DNA of 64,000 nt from an uncultured Microbulbifer sp. GTDB taxonomy: Bacteria > Pseudomonadota > Gammaproteobacteria > Pseudomonadales > Cellvibrionaceae. Below are positions 17,618 to 26,390 of the stretch, piece after piece. Where the stretch lies: the NCBI RefSeq assembly GCF_947489355.1, contig NZ_CANLDD010000008.1, positions 1 through 64,000 of the forward strand, written 5' to 3'. Numbering within the stretch: position 1 is the first letter of the stretch; every line of letters starts with the position of its first letter. Under the pieces are notes generated by a model, which worked only from the letters and a program-made list of their open reading frames with translations, made no database searches and was not told the DNA's origin. The position numbers were made by a program, and so were the translations under genes.

Positions 17618-17908
17618 ATGCAGCAGACCATCCCGTTTAAAGTGTTTTGGCCCTGGCTCACGGAACATCCCGATTGTATTCTCCGGGCTGGCAGTGCCGA
17701 TTCGGTGGTGTATGATGACGATGACTATCACTGGTGTTTTACCGAAGAGGATGCTTGCACATTGCTTGTGCAGGTTATACGCGGCAAGCGCCTTGTGGCG
17801 GAACTCTTTATCGAACTGGCCCATATTGCATTTGTGCGCATGACCTCGGGGGAAAGAGGGCGTTCAATTTCGACCTGGTTTCGGAAGTTCAGGGACAATC
17901 GCAGGTAA
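17618..17908 (+). CDS. Small hypothetical protein after flavodoxin
   Basis: A 96-residue protein beginning MQQTIPFKVFWPWLTEHPDC, with an acidic patch (YDDDDYHWCF) and a basic C-terminus (WFRKFRDNRR). It has no signal peptide or membrane helix and no domain I recognise. Close spacing to the flavodoxin gene suggests co-transcription. The codon pattern looks coding, but the ribosome site is poor. Confidence 0.5.
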   Translation: MQQTIPFKVFWPWLTEHPDCILRAGSADSVVYDDDDYHWCFTEEDACTLLVQVIRGKRLVAELFIELAHIAFVRMTSGERGRSISTWFRKFRDNRR

Positions 17909-18053
17909 TATACTACTTTGTGCTTTCTCATGGATTTGAACAGTCTGCTGAGCAACCGGCTAAAGTCAGCCAGAGCTCTGATCAGCTGCATTAGCGTTCC
18001 GGGAAAACGGCCTTTGTGCCTTGTAATCTCTATTGGTTTAGTCTGTATGCTAG

Positions 18054-18090
18054 CCCCAAGATCAGGCGGCATCGTTACCGGATCTTGGGG
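18054..18090. repeat. 10-bp perfect inverted repeat
   Basis: CCCCAAGATC (18054-18063) and GATCTTGGGG (18081-18090) are exact reverse complements separated by 17 bases. It lies in the gap between two convergent genes, so it could be a bidirectional transcription stop, but neither side has a T tract. A protein-binding site is the alternative. Confidence 0.6.
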
Positions 18091-18115
18091 GATACAAGGT
18101 ATTTCTGTGTATAGT

Positions 18116-20077
18116 TTACCCTTGGCCGGATTGTTGCTCGGAAGCGCCAACACCGATGTGTTGATCCAGAAATCGCAATAATTCTGTATAGAATTGTAGA
18201 TTGTTTTCCTCACTGTAAAATCCGTGTCCCGCGTTGGAGATGATAAGGGATTTTACCGGTTTATGCTCTTTCTTTAATTGTTTCAACAGGAGTTCGGCGT
18301 GTTCTACCGGTACACGCTCATCTTGCTCGCCGTGAACAATCATTAGCGGAAGATTGAGTTTGCTGGTGTTGTGTAACGGTGAATTTTCCTTGAGAAAATG
18401 CTTATCTTTGCTCAATTCCCTCTTTAGATAAGCGAGACCCCGGTCACGTCGTTTGATATCGCCTTTCTTGTACATCATCTCCAGGTCATATACCCCTACG
18501 TGCCCTATGGCACATTGGTAGAGGTCGGGATATCTTATGGGGTTCATTAAAGCGGAATAGCCACCAAAGCTTCCTCCAAAGATGCAAATCCGTTCGGGGT
18601 CTGCATACCCTTTCTCAACTGCCCAGTTCACCGCGTCGAAGATATCGCGCTGAATTTTTCCACCCCACTCAAGCCGGCCAGCGTCATAGAAGTGATCTCC
18701 ATAGCCCGTAGAGCCGCGAAAGTTGACCTGGAGCACCAGGTATCCGTTTTGAGACAATATTTGCGCTTTTTGATCATAACCCCAATAATCACGGGCGTGA
18801 GGCCCTCCGTGGGGTACGACCACCATGGGTAGCTTATGTTTATGACCGCTAGGGAATGTGAGATAAGTACCAATCCTAAAGCCATCTTCGGTGATAAAAG
18901 CATCTGCCTGCATAGGGTTAAGTTGCTTTGGGTCAAGCCATTCAGATGAAGAGGCTAGAAAGTCTACTTTCTTGGTGGTCATGTTTGCTAAAAAATAGTC
19001 GCCGGGGAGTCGGTCTCCACTGACTTTGAGAACCCCCAAATCGCCATCGGAAGTAAAGCTTGTGAATTGGATGTCATGGCCCTCGAAGGCTTTTTTTAGG
19101 CCTCTAAAGTAAGCGGCAAAGCCATCTCCTTCATCAAAAAAATACTCTTTTGGGTAATCTGGGTTTAGGTGGACTCCCAATGGTTTATTGGAGACTGGAT
19201 GGTATATAATGCCACTGATATCCGAAATGTCGTCTTCAAAGACAGGTGTATATTCAGCGCCGCTAATCTGCATTTTAACCAATTGTTCTGTTTTTCCTTT
19301 GCGATTTATCTCAAGATAAACCTCCCCAGTTTCGCGATCAATGCCGACGGGTTTGCTGCGGTTTAGGGTGTTATCCTTGACTTTGCTCCAGCCATTTTTT
19401 TCTTTTTTATACAGTTGGGGGAGCGCCTCCTTGTTTGTTCCGCGAGCAAAAAGGAGGTTGCCGTTGCCATCTGTATAGGCCCGGCCATTGGCAATAGGTA
19501 ACCCTGTGATTCGCTTTTTTACACCGCTATAAATATCGATCTCGAGAACCTCTCCGGGGTTTTCCCAGTTATTAGCCCAGGGGCGGGTTGAAACCAGTAT
19601 TTTATTTTTTTTTTCCGGTAGGGGATCAATTATAACTGCATGTGCTAGTGTGGGTTTGGCTTTTTTTATGCGTGCCCCCAATTGTTTTTTCTTTCTGCCA
19701 GTCAAGTAGCCAAAAATATATTTTCCCTGTGCGCCATCATTGTTGATCGCGTACAGGGAACCATAAAAAATCGGAGCTTCCAGGCCAGCCTTGCGTGATA
19801 ATACTTCAATGACTACTCTTTCATCGTTGGCCCAGTAGAAATTCCCTGCCTCCTCTTTGCCTTTAAAGCGAATTCCACCAGTGATTGCGAGAGGTTTCAT
19901 CGACATGATAGCGATGATTCGCTCCCCGTTATCTTGCTTTCGTATAGCTAGATGGGTACCGGTAGGGGAGATTTTCACTTCTTCGATATCTGCATGGCGT
20001 ATCAAGTCTGACAGGGGAATTTGGTTGCCAAGCACAAGCACTGGCCAAAGCAAAAAAATGAGTAGGAGCTTATGCAT
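18116..20077 (-). CDS. S9-family prolyl oligopeptidase-type peptidase
   Basis: Predicted secreted serine peptidase of the dipeptidyl/acylaminoacyl-peptidase group. A short signal peptide (MHKLLLIFLLWPVLVLG) precedes a beta-propeller-like region (to about residue 400) and a C-terminal alpha/beta-hydrolase domain. The triad is visible: Ser503 in FGGSFGGYS, Asp586 in HGEQDERVP and His618 in NAGHGF, with the oxyanion segment VPHGGPHARDYWG before it. At 653 residues it matches the family. Its sequence is visibly AT-richer than the surrounding genes, as is the non-coding stretch upstream, which suggests it was acquired as a unit. Confidence 0.9.
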   Translation of the reverse strand: MHKLLLIFLLWPVLVLGNQIPLSDLIRHADIEEVKISPTGTHLAIRKQDNGERIIAIMSMKPLAITGGIRFKGKEEAGNFYWANDERVVIEVLSRKAGLEAPIFYGSLYAINNDGAQGKYIFGYLTGRKKKQLGARIKKAKPTLAHAVIIDPLPEKKNKILVSTRPWANNWENPGEVLEIDIYSGVKKRITGLPIANGRAYTDGNGNLLFARGTNKEALPQLYKKEKNGWSKVKDNTLNRSKPVGIDRETGEVYLEINRKGKTEQLVKMQISGAEYTPVFEDDISDISGIIYHPVSNKPLGVHLNPDYPKEYFFDEGDGFAAYFRGLKKAFEGHDIQFTSFTSDGDLGVLKVSGDRLPGDYFLANMTTKKVDFLASSSEWLDPKQLNPMQADAFITEDGFRIGTYLTFPSGHKHKLPMVVVPHGGPHARDYWGYDQKAQILSQNGYLVLQVNFRGSTGYGDHFYDAGRLEWGGKIQRDIFDAVNWAVEKGYADPERICIFGGSFGGYSALMNPIRYPDLYQCAIGHVGVYDLEMMYKKGDIKRRDRGLAYLKRELSKDKHFLKENSPLHNTSKLNLPLMIVHGEQDERVPVEHAELLLKQLKKEHKPVKSLIISNAGHGFYSEENNLQFYTELLRFLDQHIGVGASEQQSGQG

Positions 20078-21047
20078 AATTTGTTGCCCTTAATGTTTGT
20101 TATTTAAAATTTTGGTTGCACTTACAAGTGAGGCATCCAGAACGAAGGGTAATCTCAAAAGCGACCCCGCTTTCTGTATCTTTATGGATTTGAAAGCACG
20201 CAGGAAAGGCAAAGCGCAAATTACCTCGGGCGCAAAGGTATCAGATTTTTCCTCTGCTACACAAATGGCAGCATCTGCTGTGCCAGAAGCGAAATGGCGG
20301 GCCGGCAAGTACTGACCCCCGGGGCAAATTACTTTAGGAGTATTCTGGGTTTTGGGGTTCTGAAATGCATCATCCACCAGAGTGCTGTATTGCCAGTGAT
20401 AAAGCGGTTCAAATGGGATCTGAAGGCGGTCTTGCACAGAGGCAGGGGGTGGCCAATCCATCAAGCGGTAGAAATTCACTGATTGGTGGCATTGTCATTT
20501 GGAAAAGCCGCTGTGGATTCACAGGGTGTAATCGCAAATCCAGACAAAGTACAGGATATGGCTGGGTTCCACCCACAAAGGACAAGGCCCGGTGGTTTGT
20601 GCGGTCGTGCATGCGGAGAAATCTCGGTCATCGCTCGTGAATCAGGAGCTGGCGAGGAGGTGCGTTGACCGGGTCGGCCTGGTGTCGTTGGTGGGTAACA
20701 ATTCGCGACAAAAATGGACAGCCTGAATCACTCAGGTACGAAGTCTTTTAAATATTGATGCGGGAGGGCAGTGGGGACTAATCCATTCTATAGCCCGATT
20801 TCTCTGGAAGCGGAGTCAATGTGGCTAATTCCCCGGTTAACCCTTGCGTTTTCCGAGATTCGGCAGGTCCTACGGAGATGGCGCATTTCAGCTAAGGCAT
20901 CCAGTTAGTTTAATATATTCGATCATTATGCTAGTAAGCGCTTGCTTAAATTCAATGAATTACAGTCGGGGTTCCTGCGCCATTGCCCGTATTTCCTTTG
21001 TAGGCCGCGGATTTACAGGGGGTATGGGGACTTTGCAGTCTATTTCC
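20078..21047. other. Nearly 1 kb without a credible gene
   Basis: Several overlapping short open frames exist on both strands but none has a recognisable protein, a convincing ribosome site or steady codon bias. A palindrome TAAGC-GCTT-GCTTA (20935-20948) contains AAGCGCTT, the core of many LacI-family operators, but no target gene is next to it. The stretch looks like decayed sequence between an acquired peptidase gene and the dcw cluster. Confidence 0.4.
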
Positions 21048-21075
21048 TTGACTTTGTGTTGACCAGTTTTATAGT
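21048..21075 (+). promoter_or_regulatory. Sigma-70 promoter of the dcw cluster
   Basis: TTGACT (21048-21053), a 16-base spacer and TATAGT (21070-21075) form a good -35/-10 pair. Transcription would begin at about 21082, just at the first MraZ box and about 160 bases before mraZ. Confidence 0.65.
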
Positions 21076-21082
21076 GTGAAAA

Positions 21083-21116
21083 GTGGGGGAAAGTGGAAAA
21101 TCGTGGAATTTTGTGG
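21083..21116 (+). promoter_or_regulatory. MraZ operator, four GTGG repeats at 10-base spacing
   Basis: GTGG occurs at 21083, 21093, 21103 and 21113, exactly one helical turn apart (GTGGGGGA, GTGGAAAA, GTGGAATT, GTGGTTTA). E. coli MraZ binds tandem TGGGN repeats with 5-base spacers in front of its own gene, so this is the expected autoregulatory operator, here with four units and placed just after the predicted start site. Confidence 0.8.
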
Positions 21117-21240
21117 TTTAGTGTTCTGTAGTGAGTGAGTAATTACATTGTTTGGATCACGTTTGAGCTTCCCCTCTATGGGTCCATCAGAGCGGTGTCT
21201 GCTGTGATAAGCGGGATCTGCAGCGAGCAAGTACCACGAA

Positions 21241-21684
21241 ATGTATTTGGGCAGCCATGCAATCAATATGGACGCCAAAGGGCGTCTGGCCATACCGGCG
21301 CGCGTCCGCGACAAGCTGCTGGAGGCCTGTGCCGGATGTCTGGTGGTGACTGCTCACACGGAGGAGCGCTGCCTACTGATGTATCCGGCGCCCCAGTGGC
21401 AGCAGATATTGCCAAAAATCGAGGCCCTGCCCAGTTTCAACAAGGTGGCACGCCGCGCCCAGCGTCTACTGATCGGTTATGCCTGCGAACTGCAAGTGGA
21501 TGGCAATGGGCGAGTGTTGATACCGCCAACCCTGCGGGAATACGCCGGGCTGGAAAAGCGGTTGATGTTGGTGGGGCAGGGCAAAAAACTGGAGCTTTGG
21601 AGCGAAGCGCACTGGATGTCCTGGCTCGATGACAGTGAAGGCGATGAGGGCATGCCAGGGGAAATGGCATCCCTCTCTTTATAA
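21241..21684 (+). CDS. mraZ: Transcriptional regulator MraZ
   Basis: DNA-binding protein made of two SpoVT/AbrB-like repeats, each with the DxxGR signature: [15 protein letters not shown] near the N-terminus and [15 protein letters not shown] in the second half. It forms ring-shaped oligomers and represses the dcw promoter in E. coli. It is 147 residues, near the usual length. It is the first gene of the dcw cluster, and the GTGG repeat operator lies 125-160 bases upstream. Confidence 0.95.
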   Translation: MYLGSHAINMDAKGRLAIPARVRDKLLEACAGCLVVTAHTEERCLLMYPAPQWQQILPKIEALPSFNKVARRAQRLLIGYACELQVDGNGRVLIPPTLREYAGLEKRLMLVGQGKKLELWSEAHWMSWLDDSEGDEGMPGEMASLSL

Positions 21685-21696
21685 GGAGTTCGCCGG

Positions 21697-22629
21697 TTGT
21701 CTCAGGAATTGCATCGCAGTGTGTTGTTGCGCGAGGCCGTGGACGCCTTGGTAACGGACCCCGACGGTTTCTATATTGATGGCACCTTTGGTCGCGGAGG
21801 CCACAGCGCAGCCATCCTGAAACAGCTGGGCCCCGGCGGGCGCTTGCTGGCGGTGGATAAGGACCCCCAGGCCATTGCGTATGCCAGGCGGCATTTTGGC
21901 ACTGAGCCGCGGTTTTCTATCTGGCATGGCTCCTTTGCGGATATGGACCTTGCCGCCGGGGAGCAGGCGGGCCAGGTCAGGGGAATACTGCTGGATCTGG
22001 GTGTGTCCTCTCCGCAACTGGATCAGCCGGAACGCGGTTTCAGTTTTATGCGGGATGGACCGCTGGATATGCGAATGGATACCAGTCGCGGCATCAGCGC
22101 TGCCCAATGGGTGAACACCGAGGCCGAGACCGAGATGGTTCGGGTGTTTAAGGAATACGGAGAGGAACGCTTTGCCCGGCGTATAGCCGCCGCCATAGTG
22201 CGCCGCCGAACAGAGAAACCCTTCGTGCGCACGCGCGATCTGGCCGAGGTGGTCAAGGCCGCCAACCCCGCCTGGGAGAAAGGCAAACACCCGGCCACCC
22301 GGGTTTTCCAGGCCATTCGCATCCATATCAATGGAGAGCTGGATGACCTGAAGAGTGTGCTGGAGAAGTCGCTGGCGCTGTTGGCACCGGGTGGGAGACT
22401 GGTCATTATCAGTTTCCACTCTCTGGAAGACCGCTTGGTGAAGCGGTTTATTCGCGAGAAGGAACGGGGGCCGCAGCTGCCCCGCGGGCTTCCGATCATG
22501 CACAGCCAGATTGCAAGGTCATTGCGTGCCGTGGGCAGGGCGATAAAGGCGGCTGCGTTTGAAACAGAGGACAATCAGCGCTCGCGCAGCGCGGTGATGC
22601 GCGCTGCGGAAAAGCTGGGCGGGGCCTGA
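21697..22629 (+). CDS. rsmH: 16S rRNA (cytosine(1402)-N4)-methyltransferase RsmH
   Basis: Methylates N4 of C1402 in the 16S rRNA decoding centre using S-adenosylmethionine. SAM-binding segment [16 protein letters not shown], the [19 protein letters not shown] motif and the C-terminal [15 protein letters not shown] are all present. The start is a TTG at 21697 preceded by AAGGAG, 12 bases after mraZ. At 310 residues it is of normal size. Confidence 0.95.
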   Translation: MSQELHRSVLLREAVDALVTDPDGFYIDGTFGRGGHSAAILKQLGPGGRLLAVDKDPQAIAYARRHFGTEPRFSIWHGSFADMDLAAGEQAGQVRGILLDLGVSSPQLDQPERGFSFMRDGPLDMRMDTSRGISAAQWVNTEAETEMVRVFKEYGEERFARRIAAAIVRRRTEKPFVRTRDLAEVVKAANPAWEKGKHPATRVFQAIRIHINGELDDLKSVLEKSLALLAPGGRLVIISFHSLEDRLVKRFIREKERGPQLPRGLPIMHSQIARSLRAVGRAIKAAAFETEDNQRSRSAVMRAAEKLGGA

Positions 22630-22634
22630 ACGGG

Positions 22635-22910
22635 ATGTACCGCAAGACGCTGATTGGTGCGGGGCTCTTGTGGCTGGCGACGCTGGTGTCGGCTCTCACC
22701 GTGGTTTATTCCACCCAGCTCAGCAGGGAACTCACGGCAGAATTGGGCAAGGCGCAAAAAAACCGCGATGAGTTGCGCTATGAGCAGGAGCGCCTGCTGC
22801 TGGAGAAGGGCGCCTGGTCTGCTTACGGTCGCGTGGAGAAGGTGGCGAGAGAAGCGTTGGGAATGCATGTACCAGCACCTGCTGAGCAGGTGCTGGTGCC
22901 GAGTGAGTAA
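22635..22910 (+). CDS. ftsL: Cell division protein FtsL
   Basis: Small bitopic division protein, partner of FtsB and FtsQ. A short cytoplasmic N-terminus, one transmembrane helix (LIGAGLLWLATLVSALTVVYST) and a periplasmic coiled coil (LTAELGKAQKNRDELRYEQERLLLEKGAWS) fit FtsL, as does its place between rsmH and ftsI. The last codons contain a perfect 13-bp inverted repeat. A 190-base gap to ftsI follows. Confidence 0.9.
   Translation: MYRKTLIGAGLLWLATLVSALTVVYSTQLSRELTAELGKAQKNRDELRYEQERLLLEKGAWSAYGRVEKVAREALGMHVPAPAEQVLVPSE
22871..22897. repeat. Perfect 13-bp inverted repeat at the 3' end of ftsL
   Basis: ACCAGCACCTGCT (22871-22883), a single G, and AGCAGGTGCTGGT (22885-22897) form a nearly uninterrupted palindrome inside coding sequence, ending 13 bases before the end of the ftsL stop codon. 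There is no T tract, so a simple terminator is unlikely; an RNA hairpin that pauses ribosomes or protects the transcript is possible. Confidence 0.7.
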
Positions 22911-23100
22911 TCTGATAAAGGCCGGTGTGGCGAGCGCGAACCAGCAGTAGTTTTCCGTGGCTTTGCGCATTTAAGGTCTGCAATGCCGGCGAATAATCGT
23001 AAATCCTTGCGTATTTGCGCGGTGTTTGGGGGCGGTGATCAAACGGCCCTCAGGGAGAGTTTTGGTTTCGGGGTGAAAACGTAACGCCAATTGGAAAACC

Positions 23101-24867
23101 ATGGGTGCAGTCAAGAAAAAACAGACCCAACCGGGCATTGCCCGCTGGCGCTTTGTGCTGGTGGCGGCCCTGCTGTGTCTGCTGGCCCTGGCACTGATCC
23201 TGCATTTGGCCCGCCTGCAGGTATTGCCCGCTGCCGAGCATGGCTATCGGTTCCTTCAGGATCAGGGGCGGGCGCGCACCATTCGCACAGAGGAGATCGC
23301 CGCCTACCGGGGTTCCATCGTCGACCGAAATGGCGAGCTGCTGGCGGTCAGTACACCGGTACACAGCCTCTGGGCTAACCCCAGGCTACTGAGGAAGAGC
23401 GGTGCCGAGCAGGTGGGCCAGTTGGCCAGAGCGTTGGCTCTAGAGCCGGACAAACTTGCCGCGCGCTTGGAGAAGTATCGCAACAAGGCCTTCATGTACC
23501 TGCGTCGCCACCTGACACCGGAACAGGCCGGTAAGGTACTCGATCTGGAGCTTGTCGGGGTTTACAGCAAAAAGGAATACCGGCGCTTTTACCCTGCGGG
23601 TGAAGTGGTTGCACAGCTTCTGGGTTTTACCAATATCGATGATCGCGGCCAGGAGGGGCTGGAACTCGCCTACGACGACTGGCTGTCCGGTCAGCCCGGT
23701 GCCCAGCAGGTGGTCAAGGATCTGAAGGGCCGCACGGTGCAGGATCTGGCGATCCAGCGCGAAGCGCGACCGGGGCACGACTTGCGCCTGTCTATCGATA
23801 TGCGCCTGCAGTACCTGGCCTACCGCGAATTAAAGCGCGCTGTGGCCGAGAACGGTGCCGCCTCCGGTTTTATGGTGATTCTGGATACCCGCAGCGGCGA
23901 TGTCCTGGCGATGGCCAATCAGCCCTCGTTTAACCCCAACAACCGCGAAGGGGTAAAAGCGGCAGCGATGCGCAACCGCGCCCTGATCGACCAGTTTGAA
24001 CCCGGCTCCACAGTGAAACCCCTGACGGTGCTGGCTGCGCTGGAGAGCGGTCGCTATAGACCCCATACCCAGATCGATACCAATCCCGGTTATATCCGCG
24101 TACCGGGGAAAACCCTGGTGGACCCCATCAACTATGGAAAGCTGGACCTGACCGGCGTTATCACCAAATCGAGCCAGGTGGGTATCACAAAAATTGCCCT
24201 GGATCTGGAACCAAACGGTTTGCGTGCACTCTTTTATCGACTGGGTCTGGGGGCGGCGGTTGGTAGTGGTTTTCCCGGGGAGACCCCGGGCATCCTGCCC
24301 AGTCGCAGTCGCAGTCGCTGGCACCCGATCGAGCGGGCCAATTTCGCCTTTGGCTACGGTTTAACCGTGAATGGGGTGCAACTGGCCCAGGCGTATGGCG
24401 TACTGGCCAATGCCGGGATCAAGCGCCCGGTTTCCCTGGTTCTGTCTACAGATACAATCACGGCAGAGCCCGAGCGGGTGATTGCAGCGCCCCTCGCAGA
24501 GCAGGTGTCCGCCATGCTGGAAACCGTCATCAGTTCCCGCGGTACGGGGCGCCTGGCTGCAGTGCAGGGATACCGTGTGGCGGGCAAGACCGGTACGGTA
24601 CACAAAGTTGGTAGCAGTGGCTATGCGGACAACCGTTATCGTTCGGTTTTTGCGGGGTTTATTCCTGCGAACAACCCGCGTTTGGCCGCGGTAGTCGTAA
24701 TCGATGATCCCAGCCAGGCCAAGTATTATGGCGGGGAAGTGGCTGCGCCGGTTTTCGCTTCGGTGATGGCCGGGGCCATGCGCCTGCTGCAGGTACCCCC
24801 TGAGCGGGTGGAATCGGCAGAACGCCAGTTAACCGCGCAGTTAAGCGAGAGAGGTACAAAATCGTGA
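23101..24867 (+). CDS. ftsI: Peptidoglycan D,D-transpeptidase FtsI (PBP3)
   Basis: Septal penicillin-binding protein that cross-links peptidoglycan with FtsW. One N-terminal membrane helix (FVLVAALLCLLALALILHLARL), a non-catalytic domain, then the transpeptidase domain. The catalytic serine lies in GSTVKP (SxxK) and the third motif is GKTGTV. The second motif reads SSQ (TKSSQVGITKIA) where E. coli and Pseudomonas have SSN. An in-frame stop at 23074 limits the start to 23101. It overlaps murE by four bases (GTGA). Confidence 0.95.
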   Translation: MGAVKKKQTQPGIARWRFVLVAALLCLLALALILHLARLQVLPAAEHGYRFLQDQGRARTIRTEEIAAYRGSIVDRNGELLAVSTPVHSLWANPRLLRKSGAEQVGQLARALALEPDKLAARLEKYRNKAFMYLRRHLTPEQAGKVLDLELVGVYSKKEYRRFYPAGEVVAQLLGFTNIDDRGQEGLELAYDDWLSGQPGAQQVVKDLKGRTVQDLAIQREARPGHDLRLSIDMRLQYLAYRELKRAVAENGAASGFMVILDTRSGDVLAMANQPSFNPNNREGVKAAAMRNRALIDQFEPGSTVKPLTVLAALESGRYRPHTQIDTNPGYIRVPGKTLVDPINYGKLDLTGVITKSSQVGITKIALDLEPNGLRALFYRLGLGAAVGSGFPGETPGILPSRSRSRWHPIERANFAFGYGLTVNGVQLAQAYGVLANAGIKRPVSLVLSTDTITAEPERVIAAPLAEQVSAMLETVISSRGTGRLAAVQGYRVAGKTGTVHKVGSSGYADNRYRSVFAGFIPANNPRLAAVVVIDDPSQAKYYGGEVAAPVFASVMAGAMRLLQVPPERVESAERQLTAQLSERGTKS

Positions 24868-26390
24868 TACAGCGCAAACAACAGGGTATTTCCCTGCGGG
24901 AATTGGTGCCCGGATACGCGGGAATCCCCGATGTGCCCGTGACAGGCGTTGCACTGGACAGCCGCCGGGTAAAAACCGGCGATGTCTTTATGGCATTGCG
25001 CGGCTCTGTTGTGGATGGGCGTGAATATATCGATGCGGCGATCGCCGCCGGTGCCGCTGCGATACTGGCCGACAGTGACAAGCTGGAGTGTATTAACCGC
25101 GGCGATATCCAGGTGGTCAGCGTGCCCGGTCTGGCCAAGCGCGTCGGTGAAATTGCCGCGCGCTTTCACGGCAACCCCAGTGGACATATGCACCTGGTGG
25201 GGGTGACCGGTACCAATGGTAAAACCACCTGTGCCTATCTGATTTCCCAGTTGCTGGCGCATCACTTTGGCAGTGCGGCACTGATCGGTACTATCGGCAA
25301 TGGCATCTGGTATAACCGGACGATCGAACTGCAGGAAACCGGGCTGACAACACCGGACCCCGTGCGTCTGCAAGCGGACTTTGCCGACTACCGCGAGCGC
25401 GGTGTGCCCGCCGCGGCCATGGAAGTATCCTCCCACTCCCTGTCCCAGGGACGCGTACATGGATTGGTTTTTGACACGGCGATTTTTACCAATCTGTCGC
25501 GGGATCACCTGGATTATCACGGCAATATGGCCGCCTACGGGATGGCCAAGGAAAAGCTGTTCGGGCTGCCCCAACTCAAGCGCGGCATTATCAATCTGGA
25601 TGATCCTTTCGGTGCCCAACTGGCTGAGCGCTGCAAGGTGCGCGGCCTGCAGGTATTGACTTACGGACTGCAGGCGGGAGACCTGCACGTCACTGACCTG
25701 TGCCGTCACGAGAAGGGGTTTTCTGTTGAACTCAAGGCGCCCTGGGGGCGCGGCGAACTGCAGGCCCCGTTGATCGGCGACTTCAATATCTATAACGCGC
25801 TGGCAGTGGTAGCCGCTGTAGCGTCTGCGGGCATGCCCTTTGAAGCGATTCTGGCTGCCTTTCCTTCCATCCAGGCGGTGCCGGGCCGTATGCAGCGGGT
25901 TCGGGTTGCGGGCGCTGATGATGTCGGCGTGCTGGTGGATTATGCCCATACCCCCGATGCCCTGCGCGCGGCCTTGGCTGCCGCACGCCCCTATTGTCGC
26001 GGCAATCTCTGGTGTGTGTTCGGCTGTGGTGGTGAGCGGGATAGAGGCAAACGCGCTGCCATGGGACGAATCGCCTCGGAGATGGCCGATCGCGCCATTG
26101 TGACCAGTGACAACCCGCGCAGTGAAAAGCCGCAAAAAATTATCGACGATATCCTTCAAGGTGCGGCCAGCACGATTGAGGTGGAGATTGATCGGGCCGA
26201 AGCGATTGCCCGGACAGTCGCAGCGGCGCGACCAGGTGATATTGTCATTATCGCCGGCAAGGGCCACGAAAATTATCAGATTGTTGGCGGTGAAAAAAAC
26301 CACTTCTGTGATCATGAACATGTGGCAGCAGCGCTGAGACGGCGCCTGGGTGCGGGCGCCGGGAGTGGTATGGAAGGAGAGGTCTGGTGA
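24864..26390 (+). CDS. murE: UDP-N-acetylmuramoyl-tripeptide synthetase MurE
   Basis: Cytosolic Mur ligase that adds the third stem-peptide residue, in gammaproteobacteria meso-diaminopimelate, to UDP-MurNAc-L-Ala-D-Glu. The ATP-binding loop VTGTNGKTTCAY, the SSHSLSQGRVHG segment and the C-terminal DNPRSEKPQ motif are present; DNPR is the DAP-recognition sequence, so the DAP-adding type is supported. A GTG start overlaps the ftsI stop. Confidence 0.95.
   Translation: MIQRKQQGISLRELVPGYAGIPDVPVTGVALDSRRVKTGDVFMALRGSVVDGREYIDAAIAAGAAAILADSDKLECINRGDIQVVSVPGLAKRVGEIAARFHGNPSGHMHLVGVTGTNGKTTCAYLISQLLAHHFGSAALIGTIGNGIWYNRTIELQETGLTTPDPVRLQADFADYRERGVPAAAMEVSSHSLSQGRVHGLVFDTAIFTNLSRDHLDYHGNMAAYGMAKEKLFGLPQLKRGIINLDDPFGAQLAERCKVRGLQVLTYGLQAGDLHVTDLCRHEKGFSVELKAPWGRGELQAPLIGDFNIYNALAVVAAVASAGMPFEAILAAFPSIQAVPGRMQRVRVAGADDVGVLVDYAHTPDALRAALAAARPYCRGNLWCVFGCGGERDRGKRAAMGRIASEMADRAIVTSDNPRSEKPQKIIDDILQGAASTIEVEIDRAEAIARTVAAARPGDIVIIAGKGHENYQIVGGEKNHFCDHEHVAAALRRRLGAGAGSGMEGEVW

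Noticed and set aside
20090-20479. Minus-strand frame of 129 codons upstream of the S9 peptidase gene
   Set aside because: No recognisable protein, no steady codon bias and competing frames on the other strand.
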